64,000 nt of DNA from Bog-473 sp963809825 (GTDB taxonomy: Bacteria > Actinomycetota > Acidimicrobiia > Acidimicrobiales > RAAP-2). How positions within the stretch are numbered: the stretch's first letter is position 1; each line of letters begins with the position of its first letter. The notes below the pieces were generated by a model. It was not told the origin of the DNA and made no database searches. It worked only from the letters and a program-made list of their open reading frames with translations. Shown here piece by piece: positions 6,849-13,616 of this stretch. The position numbers and the translations under genes were made by a program. The stretch spans positions 1 through 64,000 of the forward strand of contig CAWELJ010000010.1 of NCBI GenBank assembly GCA_963809825.1. The letters run 5' to 3'.

Positions 6849-8579
6849 ATGAAAGTTGTGATCGTGGGGGGAGTGGCCGCGGGGGCGTCCACCGGTGCCC
6901 GGGTGCGAAGGCTCGACGATTCGGCCGACATCGTCATCCTCGAGCGGGGCCGCTACGTCTCCTTTGCCAATTGCGGCCTTCCGTACCACATAGGCGGTGA
7001 GATTCCCGACCGCAAGAGCCTGCTGCTGCAGACCCCCGAAAGCCTGGCCGCCTCGTTGGCGCTCGATGTGCGCACCGGTCACGAAGTGGTCGGAATCAAC
7101 CCAGCAGCAAATGAGGTCGAGGTAACCGAAGTCGAGGGAGGGCGAACCTACCGCGAGGCCTACGACAAGCTGGTGCTGTGCCCCGGAGCCGAGCCCATCC
7201 GACCACCCATTCCAGGGGCCGACCACCCTCGAGTCGATGTCCTGCGCAACATCCCCGACATGGATCGCATCATCGAGGAGCTCGACGCCAGCGCGACTCG
7301 GGCCGTTGTCGTCGGAGGAAGCTACATCGGCCTGGAGATGGCAGAGGCCTTCCGCACCCGAGGCCTCCACACCGCGATCGTCGAGCGGACAGACCGCCTG
7401 ATGCCCTGGCTAGATCCGGAGATGACCAGGATTCTCGACTTCCACGTCACGACCCACGGCGTCGACATCCGTCTCGGCAGTTCGGCCAAGGCGATCCGCG
7501 AGAGGGGCGCGGAGCTCGTTGTCGAGCTCTCGGACGGCTCCGAGCTGATCGCCGATGTCGTCGTGCTCGCCGTCGGCGTGCGACCCAACGCCGAGTTGGC
7601 GCAGATGGCCGGGGCGGCGATCGGGCCGCTCGGGGGCATCGGCGTCGACGCCCACATGCGGACCTCGGTCCCCGACATCCTCGCTGCCGGTGACGCCGTG
7701 GAAACGGCGCACCTGCTGACCGGGGAGCCGGTCCTGTCCATGCTGGCCGGCCCGGCCAACCGGGAAGGGCGCATCGCGGCCGAGACGATCTGCAATCACG
7801 AGAGCGCCTATCGGGGCAGCCAAGGGACGGCCATCGTCAAGGCGTTCGACATGGCCGCCGGCGGGACGGGACTGACCGAGGCCCAGCTGCGCGAGCGAGG
7901 GATCGAGCACCGCAAGGTGTACACCCACCAGAACGACCACGCTGCGTATTACCCGAGCAGCTCGCCGATGTTCATCAAAGTGCTGTTCGCCCCGGCGGAC
8001 GGGAAGCTGCTGGGTGCCCAGGTTCTGGGCTGGGACGGGGTCGACAAGCGGATCGACGTGTTCGCGATCGCCCTGCGCGCCGGCATGACCGTCTACGACC
8101 TTGAGCACGTCGAGCTGTCCTATGCCCCCCCGTACGGATCGGCGAAGGATCCCGTCAACATGATCGGGTTCCAGGCCTCCAACCTGCTCAGAGGCGACAT
8201 CGACCTCTGGTATGCGGAGGACTATCCGGACTGCGCCGAGGCGACGACGATCCTCGACGTGCGCACGGTGGCCGAGTACGAGTACTGGCACATCCCCGAG
8301 GCGATCAACATCCCCTACACGGAGCTCCGCGCGCGGCTGGGCGAGGTGTCCAAGGACCTCCCGGTGTACACCTACTGCCGGTCTGGCTTCCGCAGTTACA
8401 TCGCCTACTGCATCCTCAGGCAACACGACCTCGTCGACACGGCATTTCTCTCAGGCGGCCTGATCACGTTCCACGGGTTTCACCGCACCCCGCTCGAGGT
8501 GGGTCAGGGCGGCTTCCCGATCGTCGCCCACGCCGAGGACGAGATGGCGACTCGTCCAGGGGCCCTCCAGCACGTCTGA
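6849..8579 (+). CDS. CoA-disulfide reductase/rhodanese fusion
   Basis: A 576-aa FAD- and NAD(P)H-dependent pyridine nucleotide-disulfide oxidoreductase. The FAD motif GGVAAGA is at residue 7, the single redox cysteine sits in SFANCGLPYHIGG (about Cys42), a second nucleotide motif VVGGSYIGLEMAE is near 153, and AAGDAVE is near 280. The last 110 aa form a rhodanese domain with active-site YCRSGFRS (Cys near 512). Such fusions reduce CoA disulfides, persulfides or polysulfides and so link thiol redox to sulfur handling. It lies about 110 nt after the LuxR partner gene and may belong to the same stress group. Substrate among CoA-SS-CoA, CoA-persulfide and sulfur not decidable here. Confidence 0.9.
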   Translation: MKVVIVGGVAAGASTGARVRRLDDSADIVILERGRYVSFANCGLPYHIGGEIPDRKSLLLQTPESLAASLALDVRTGHEVVGINPAANEVEVTEVEGGRTYREAYDKLVLCPGAEPIRPPIPGADHPRVDVLRNIPDMDRIIEELDASATRAVVVGGSYIGLEMAEAFRTRGLHTAIVERTDRLMPWLDPEMTRILDFHVTTHGVDIRLGSSAKAIRERGAELVVELSDGSELIADVVVLAVGVRPNAELAQMAGAAIGPLGGIGVDAHMRTSVPDILAAGDAVETAHLLTGEPVLSMLAGPANREGRIAAETICNHESAYRGSQGTAIVKAFDMAAGGTGLTEAQLRERGIEHRKVYTHQNDHAAYYPSSSPMFIKVLFAPADGKLLGAQVLGWDGVDKRIDVFAIALRAGMTVYDLEHVELSYAPPYGSAKDPVNMIGFQASNLLRGDIDLWYAEDYPDCAEATTILDVRTVAEYEYWHIPEAINIPYTELRARLGEVSKDLPVYTYCRSGFRSYIAYCILRQHDLVDTAFLSGGLITFHGFHRTPLEVGQGGFPIVAHAEDEMATRPGALQHV

Positions 8580-8745
8580 TGGCAAGGGCTCAAGGGGGGT
8601 CTTGTAGAACCCCTGACCTTCCACGCTCAAGGCCGATTGCAAGCGAGTCAGATGACTCCCTTGCGTCGGCTGTCGGGATAGGGCCTGCGCGGAGGAGCAT
8701 GGAGGCGGAACTTGGGGGGTCGCAAAGACGGGTGGGGGGCTCCAC

Positions 8746-10053
8746 ATGACTTCTCGTGGACAAAGGGTCGTCGCGAGTCTGGGCCCCATCCTGCTGGTCG
8801 CCATCGCAGTCGGCTATCTGGTGATGTGGTTGGCGGCCATGCCTCCGCACCAACCGACCACCCGATACGTTGGCGAGTTCTTCGGAGCAGAGGCCGTCCT
8901 GCTCCTGTCCATGTCGCTCGTCCTGGTCACTCTACTCACGCCCATCGAGCATGCATTCGGCGGCTTGGACCACGTCGGTATCTGGCATCGACGAGTTGCC
9001 GTGGCCGGAGTTCTGCTCTTAGTCCCGCACCTGGCCTTGGTCACCTCTCCCCCGAGCCAATACACAACAACGGTGGGGAAGGGGTTGGGCAGTCTCGCCT
9101 TCTTGGGTTTGGTCTTCCTAGCCTTGTGGGCCCTGGCACCGAGTCTGCGTGCCATCCGCTGGTCCAGGTTTGTGCGCCATCTCGCAGGAATCAGTCACGA
9201 GCGATGGGTCACCGGACATCGACTGACCGGCCTGTTCGTCGCGGCAGCCGTTGTCCACGCAGCGATCGTTGATCCCGTGCTTCATGAATCGACCGTTCTG
9301 CAGGTCACATTCCTCATCATCGGCTCGGTCGGTGTAGCTGCATACGCGTATCGTGAACTCTTCGCCCGCTTCGTGGTGCCCCAGTATGACTACACGGTCA
9401 TCGACACCGAGAGGCCCAACGACACGACGCTGACGGTGCGGCTGCAGCCGACCCGCCAGCAGGTCTCGTTCGTTCCGGGCCAGTTCATCTTTCTCTCCCT
9501 GGGTGGACCCTTCGGCTGGCAGCGGCATGCGTTCTCGGTGGCGAGCGCACCTTCAGACCGGATTTTGGAGGTATCGATTAGGTCCGCCGGAGACTTCACC
9601 CGCGAGCTGCACGAGGAGTTGCGCTCAGGCACGCCTGCCAAGGCAACCGGGCCCTTCGGAGGATTTGACTACCACCTCGGCGGACGAGAGCAGATCTGGA
9701 TCGCCGGTGGAATCGGCGTCACTCCGTTCATGAGCTGGATCCGTTCCATGGACGGGTCGTTCGACTGCAATGTGGCCTTCTACTACTCAGTTGCCCAAGA
9801 AGCTGATGCGCTCTACTTGGACGAAGTGCACAGCGCTCACGAAGCACATCCTACGTTTGACCCGCACGTCGTGTACGCAAATCGGGATGGTCTGCTGACG
9901 GCCGAAAAGGCCATGGCTCACACGTCCCTTGGTGCCGACGTCTGGGTCTACATGTGCGGACCGCCGGCGATGATGACGGCTCTAGGTGGAGGGTTCCACA
10001 AACTCGGAATTCCAACTAACCACATCCGATGGGAGCAGTTCAATATCAGGTGA
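8746..10053 (+). CDS. Ferric-reductase-like transmembrane flavoprotein (FNR-type)
   Basis: A 435-aa membrane oxidoreductase. The N-terminal half has about six hydrophobic helices with several histidines (HRR, PHLAL, GHRLTG, VVHAA) suited to haem ligation, as in ferric reductase/NOX-type domains. The C-terminal half is a ferredoxin-NADP reductase-like module: RHAFSVASAP (flavin, near 260), GGIGVTPFMSW (nucleotide, near 320) and MCGPPAMM (near 403). It would pass electrons from NAD(P)H through FAD and haem to an acceptor across the membrane. The acceptor (Fe3+, oxygen or other) is unknown. GGTGGGGGG precedes the ATG. It is 60 nt upstream of the FUSC-like gene with a trinucleotide repeat between. 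Confidence 0.85.
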   Translation: MTSRGQRVVASLGPILLVAIAVGYLVMWLAAMPPHQPTTRYVGEFFGAEAVLLLSMSLVLVTLLTPIEHAFGGLDHVGIWHRRVAVAGVLLLVPHLALVTSPPSQYTTTVGKGLGSLAFLGLVFLALWALAPSLRAIRWSRFVRHLAGISHERWVTGHRLTGLFVAAAVVHAAIVDPVLHESTVLQVTFLIIGSVGVAAYAYRELFARFVVPQYDYTVIDTERPNDTTLTVRLQPTRQQVSFVPGQFIFLSLGGPFGWQRHAFSVASAPSDRILEVSIRSAGDFTRELHEELRSGTPAKATGPFGGFDYHLGGREQIWIAGGIGVTPFMSWIRSMDGSFDCNVAFYYSVAQEADALYLDEVHSAHEAHPTFDPHVVYANRDGLLTAEKAMAHTSLGADVWVYMCGPPAMMTALGGGFHKLGIPTNHIRWEQFNIR

Positions 10054-10061
10054 GGCAATGA

Positions 10062-10089
10062 TCTTCTTCTTCTTCTTCTTCTTCTTCTT
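10062..10089 (+). repeat. (TCT)9 trinucleotide tract
   Basis: Nine tandem TCT units plus one base, uninterrupted, in a 60-nt gap. The tract starts 9 nt after the stop of the flavoprotein gene and ends 24 nt before the ATG of the FUSC-like gene, just ahead of its ribosome site AGGTGG. Strongly AT-richer than its surroundings. Length change by slippage could alter transcription or mRNA structure in front of the second gene. Confidence 0.9.
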
Positions 10090-10113
10090 ATCGTGGAATT
10101 TAGGTGGTCGCCG

Positions 10114-11154
10114 ATGAGCCAAATAGAGAAGGTGTTCAGGAGCGACGGCGAGAAACTGAACGTCAAGGGCGGTGTAGCCGTCGCGGGCCTCCTGTTCGTG
10201 TTGTGGTTCGCCATCGTCCAGACGAACCAGCAGAAGTACTTCGTCACGATCGTCTTCGCGGTCCTCTTGGTGGCACAGAGCGACCCGGGAGGATCTATCC
10301 GCAAGCGGGTCGAGGGCATGTCGGCCTTCGCTGCGCTCGGTGCTTTGGTGACGGCCTTCGGCTTCTACGTGGGCAACAAGGCGTGGGGCGTCGTGGTGCT
10401 TGCCGTCTTCGCCGTCACGCTGGCAGGCGGCCTGGCCGTCAAGCTCGGGGTCCACCGATTCGCTGCCGGCCTACTGCTCAACGTCTGGTTCCTCGTCGTG
10501 CTCTCACTCGCCACGCATGACACAGGCCACCTCAAGATCAGCGCATGGGACCAGGCGCTGGCCTGGCTGGTCGGTGCAGCGGCGTGGATTGCCCTCATGG
10601 TCCTTGTGTGGGCGGCGAGCCGGGGGAGATGGCGGCCCGCACCGGTCATGGACCTCCCGGGGAGCCAATCCCCGGTGCAGCTGACCCGGCCGATCGTCCT
10701 CTTCGCGTTGATACGGTCCCTTGCGCTGGCCGCTTCCGCCGCCATCGCCTTCGGAGGGCACCTGCCCAGCGCCGACTGGATGCCCATCGCCACCATCGTC
10801 GCCATGAAGCCGAGCCTCGAGCAATCCAAGCTGTTCGGCGAGCAGCGTGTGGTGGGTGCGGCCATGGGTGCTGTCGCGGCGATCCCCATCCTCATCCTGG
10901 TCGGTAGCAAGCACGCGCTCGAGGTCATCATCATCCTCCTGGCTGGACTGGGAATAGCGATCCGGGGTGTGAACTACGCCTACTACGCCGCCGCAATTGC
11001 GTGTGCCGCGCTCATCGCTGCCGACCTGCCCCAACCGACGGACTACGCCGCCGAGGGGCGGCGCGTCCTCTTCACCATGATCGGCGTCGGCATCGGGCTG
11101 ATCGTGATGTTTGTGGCTGACCGGCTCCAGAAGCACTCCGCCAAGACGGTCTGA
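10114..11154 (+). CDS. FUSC-like multi-pass membrane protein
   Basis: A protein of 346 aa from this start, with about ten hydrophobic segments in two blocks separated by a hydrophilic linker at about 170-200. The second block, LPSADWMPIATIVAMKP and then QRVVGAAMGAVAAIP, resembles the fusaric-acid-resistance/YccC-like (FUSC) family, whose members are proposed aromatic-acid or drug effluxers. I prefer ATG at 10114 because AGGTGG lies 6 nt upstream; a GTG seven codons earlier lacks a site. Likely co-transcribed with the flavoprotein gene across the TCT repeat. Substrate unknown. Confidence 0.7.
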   Translation: MSQIEKVFRSDGEKLNVKGGVAVAGLLFVLWFAIVQTNQQKYFVTIVFAVLLVAQSDPGGSIRKRVEGMSAFAALGALVTAFGFYVGNKAWGVVVLAVFAVTLAGGLAVKLGVHRFAAGLLLNVWFLVVLSLATHDTGHLKISAWDQALAWLVGAAAWIALMVLVWAASRGRWRPAPVMDLPGSQSPVQLTRPIVLFALIRSLALAASAAIAFGGHLPSADWMPIATIVAMKPSLEQSKLFGEQRVVGAAMGAVAAIPILILVGSKHALEVIIILLAGLGIAIRGVNYAYYAAAIACAALIAADLPQPTDYAAEGRRVLFTMIGVGIGLIVMFVADRLQKHSAKTV

Positions 11155-11157
11155 CCC

Positions 11158-11371
11158 ATGGCTCCGGAACAAGTGGGAACCACCGTGTCCACGACAGAGA
11201 CGCCGGCACAAGCAGCGCCGCCGTCTCTGCCTGCGCGGGGGATCGAAATACCGATGGGCGAGTCCATCGCGAATGCTTTGCCAGATGATCTTGGACCTCG
11301 TGATCTTGGGTCTCGTCGTCCGACTTGTCGTCAACGCCATCAAGATCGGCCAAAGGCGGCGCACGACGTAG
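11158..11371 (+). pseudogene. Possible frameshifted small membrane protein
   Basis: Four bases after the FUSC-like stop, an ATG opens a frame encoding a Thr/Pro/Ala-rich segment and then MGESIANALPDD. At about 11287 the neighbouring frame takes over with LDLVILGLVVRLVVNAIKIG and a basic QRRRTT tail, ending in TAG at 11371. Joined by one indel, the two halves give a roughly 70-aa protein with one membrane helix. Neither half alone is convincing, so this may be a broken gene, a sequence error or chance. The rest of the 11155-11410 gap shows nothing. Confidence 0.25.
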
Positions 11372-11410
11372 CACCACCCACGATGAATTCACACGGCTGG
11401 GTTCGTGGGG

Positions 11411-11926
11411 TCAACGATGCTCGGACTGGGCCGCTCCCGCAGCTGCCGCCGCTGCCGCAGCTTGGGATTCCGCGGCGGCAGTGTGTGAAGCCTGCTGTCC
11501 TTGCACCACTCCTTGCGGCGCGCCATTTCGGATGCTGGCAGCGGCATCAGCTGCATTCTGAGCAGCTTGAAGTGAGGCCGCGGCTCGCTCTGCAGCTCGG
11601 AGGGCTGCCACCGCTCGCCCTGATGCAAGTACCGATCCCGCGGTGTGGGGTGACGACATCTCAGTCGTAGATGGCGAACTCTGGTTCTGAGCCGGCAGGG
11701 CATTCCGAGGAGTCATGGTGACGGAAGTCCCGCTCGTCCTTCCCTGTTCATTCGCACCACCGAGAGAGAACCCGACGACCAACCCACCGATCCCGAGCAT
11801 CGCGATGAGAACCCCTCCGCATATGCCGCGGCGTCGCCGCTGATGCCGTCGAGCGTCCGCAATCAGTTGCGGGCGCCCGGTCAGCCCGTGTGACGGCCCA
11901 TTTCCAGGGTGGTCAGTCACGTTCAC
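11411..11926 (-). CDS. Membrane-anchored alanine-rich protein, unknown function
   Basis: Function not recognised. The 171-aa protein has a basic N-terminus (RRHQRRRRG), one membrane helix (ICGGVLIAMLGIGGLVVGFSLGG, about residues 35-57), a Ser/Thr/Pro-rich linker and a very alanine- and glutamine-rich C-terminal half (AALRAAERAAASLQAAQ) that should be an extended or coiled helix outside the cell. Its ATG overlaps the stop of the GntR gene by 4 nt, so the two are translationally coupled. YtrA-type GntR regulators usually sit with membrane or transporter genes, and this is the only such partner here. Confidence 0.6.
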   Translation of the reverse strand: MNVTDHPGNGPSHGLTGRPQLIADARRHQRRRRGICGGVLIAMLGIGGLVVGFSLGGANEQGRTSGTSVTMTPRNALPAQNQSSPSTTEMSSPHTAGSVLASGRAVAALRAAERAAASLQAAQNAADAAASIRNGAPQGVVQGQQASHTAAAESQAAAAAAAAGAAQSEHR

Positions 11927-12273
11927 GAAACCTGCTGGATGATCTGAACGAGCTCGTCGCTCCGATACCCATGATGTCGAGCGAAGCTGACGAGTTCACG
12001 GGCCCTCTCGAGCACAGCATTGCGGTCGGCCGCACCCCCGCAGACGGTGACGCCGCGCCCTCGTCGGAACTCAACAAGCCCCTCGTCTCTCAGCGACCGC
12101 AACGCCCTGAGCACGGTGTTGTTGTTGACGCCCAACACGGCGGCGAGGTCGCGTGCTGCTGGCAGCCGGTCCCCGGGTTCGGCCTGTCCTTGCCCAATCG
12201 CACGCCGGATCTCAGATGCGACCTGCTCGTGGAGAGGCGTCATATCCCTCGGGTCGATCCTGGGGGTCAACAT
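11923..12273 (-). CDS. GntR-family regulator (YtrA-like)
   Basis: A 116-aa transcription factor. A winged helix occupies residues 1-75, with PLHEQVASEIRRAIGQGQ, then the recognition region PAARDLAAVLGVNNNTVLRALRSL and the wing GLVEFRRGRGVTV. Only about 40 aa follow, matching the short C-terminal domain of the YtrA subfamily rather than FadR or HutC types. YtrA-type proteins repress their own operon and respond to cell-envelope stress in some species. It is the first gene of a two-gene unit with the alanine-rich membrane protein. A GTGCTA direct repeat lies at its start. Confidence 0.88.
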   Translation of the reverse strand: MLTPRIDPRDMTPLHEQVASEIRRAIGQGQAEPGDRLPAARDLAAVLGVNNNTVLRALRSLRDEGLVEFRRGRGVTVCGGAADRNAVLERARELVSFARHHGYRSDELVQIIQQVS

Positions 12274-12274
12274 G

Positions 12275-12295
12275 GTGCTAATGACAGCAGTGCTA
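12275..12295. promoter_or_regulatory. GTGCTA direct repeat at the GntR start
   Basis: GTGCTA occurs at 12275-12280 and 12290-12295, 15 bp apart, immediately upstream of the GntR start codon (TAGCAC on the coding strand). Placement suits an autoregulatory operator. No strong -10 is seen with it. Confidence 0.35.
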
Positions 12296-12354
12296 TCAGT
12301 CCAACTTGTCCAGGGCAGTCCTCCGTCAGGTCACGAGGCGGCACCGCCTCCCTG

Positions 12355-13131
12355 TCAGCGCCCCGTCCACTCGGGGGGCCGCTTCTCGAGGAACGCGGCC
12401 ACACCTTCGCGGGCGTCGGCCGAATGCGAGGCCGCGTGCAGCGCCTCGCCGGTCTGCTGCCAGCCCAGTTCGTCGTCGGCGGAGACGATCTGGTTCACGG
12501 CGGCGAGGCAGGCCTGCACCGAGACGGGTGCGTTGGCGCAGATGTCCCGGGCCAGGCGCACCGCCTCCGCCAGCGCGTCACCCGGCTCGCTCAGCACGTT
12601 GACGAACCCCACCTCGAATGCGCGTGGCGCCTCGATCGGGCGGCCGGTCAGGATCAGCTGGCGGGCCACGTTCAAAGGGAGGGCGCGCGGCGCGCGGAAC
12701 AGGCCGGCGCACGTCGGCACCACGCCGATGGTGACCTCGGGCAGGCCGAAGCGGGCCGTGCGTGATGCAACGACGAGGTCGCAGGCCAGCACGATCTCGA
12801 GGCCACCCCCGAGGGCCGGTCCTTCGACGGCGGCGATCAGTGGCTTGCGGCGCCGGCGGCGGATGATGCCGTACTCGCCGCCGCGCCCGGTGACGTAGTC
12901 GCCGCCAGCGGTGAGGTCGCTGCCGGCGCTGAAGACGTCGGTGGTGCCGGTCAGGACGCCGGCCCAGAGGTCCTCGGCGTCGTCCAGCTCGTTCAGCGCC
13001 GCGTCGAGGGCATCGGCCATGGCCCGGTCGATGGCGTTGCGCTTGGCCTGGCGCTGCATGGAGATGACGAGGACATGCCCGTCGCGTCGAAGCGTGACGA
13101 GCTCGTCCGCCCGGTCATCCGTCGCGTTCAC
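12355..13131 (-). CDS. Enoyl-CoA hydratase/isomerase family protein
   Basis: A crotonase-fold enzyme of about 258 aa acting on CoA thioesters, probably in fatty-acid or related beta-oxidation. Seen motifs: the oxyanion-hole region AKRNAIDRAM, the FSAGSDLTAGG loop, and the core PALGGGLEIVLACDLVVAS. Two Glu residues usual in hydratases are not both obvious: LPEVTIGVVPT retains one, so hydratase versus another crotonase activity is open. I chose GTG at 13131 because GGGGG stands 5 nt upstream; an upstream extension is arginine-rich and unlike the family. It stands alone, with about 250 nt upstream holding no gene. Confidence 0.82.
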   Translation of the reverse strand: MNATDDRADELVTLRRDGHVLVISMQRQAKRNAIDRAMADALDAALNELDDAEDLWAGVLTGTTDVFSAGSDLTAGGDYVTGRGGEYGIIRRRRRKPLIAAVEGPALGGGLEIVLACDLVVASRTARFGLPEVTIGVVPTCAGLFRAPRALPLNVARQLILTGRPIEAPRAFEVGFVNVLSEPGDALAEAVRLARDICANAPVSVQACLAAVNQIVSADDELGWQQTGEALHAASHSADAREGVAAFLEKRPPEWTGR

Positions 13132-13385
13132 ATGCACCCCCGATCGACACCGACCACACGAACGAGGGCCAGGATAGGCACGAACGCCGGGGCCGACGGC
13201 CTCCGGCCCCACCCCACCTCTCTTTTCTCGCGTCGAGCCGTGCCGGCCGGGCGAGCGGACACCTGTGTGAAGAGCCTGCGGGCGGTCTGCGCCGAACCGT
13301 CCGAGACGGAAAAGCGTCCGGGCGGAGAGGATGGGCGCCGCCGGCGGGGGCTGGCGTCACCCGGCCGACGCTCCTGCCGGACGGC

Positions 13386-13616
13386 TCAGGAACTCTGCGG
13401 GGGCTCCTCGTCCGGAGCGTCCCAGGACTCGACGTCGCCGTCACGCACCCGCGGCGTGGGGGTGCCGTCGGACATCCAGCGGGACTCGTGCCGGCCGAAC
13501 GGGTCCGCCCGCCAGCCCTCTTCGGGCCCGCCCGACCCGCCGCGGGCTCGTCGCGTGAGGATCGATCGCAGCGCGGCGGCCGGGGCCAGGTCGGCCCGGA
13601 TGTAGGGGGAAGGCAT
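13386..13616 (-). CDS. Small DUF2510-like protein
   Basis: A 76-aa soluble protein. The segment EEGWRADPFGRHESRWMSDG resembles the GWYPDPsGrhelRYWDG pattern of DUF2510, a short module common in actinobacterial surface or membrane proteins. Its ATG overlaps the TGA of the secreted repeat protein as TGATG, so it is translationally coupled to that gene and probably shares its transcript. No membrane segment or signal is present. The pattern match is by eye; function unknown. Confidence 0.55.
   Translation of the reverse strand: MPSPYIRADLAPAAALRSILTRRARGGSGGPEEGWRADPFGRHESRWMSDGTPTPRVRDGDVESWDAPDEEPPQSS

Noticed and set aside
8595..8613. An imperfect GGGGT/ACCCC hairpin after the CoA-disulfide reductase gene
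   Set aside because: The stem is short and interrupted and no T-run follows, so I do not call a terminator.
10062..10089. A polylysine-coding stretch in an antisense frame
   Set aside because: It is simply the reverse reading of the TCT repeat; the frame containing it has no other protein-like feature.
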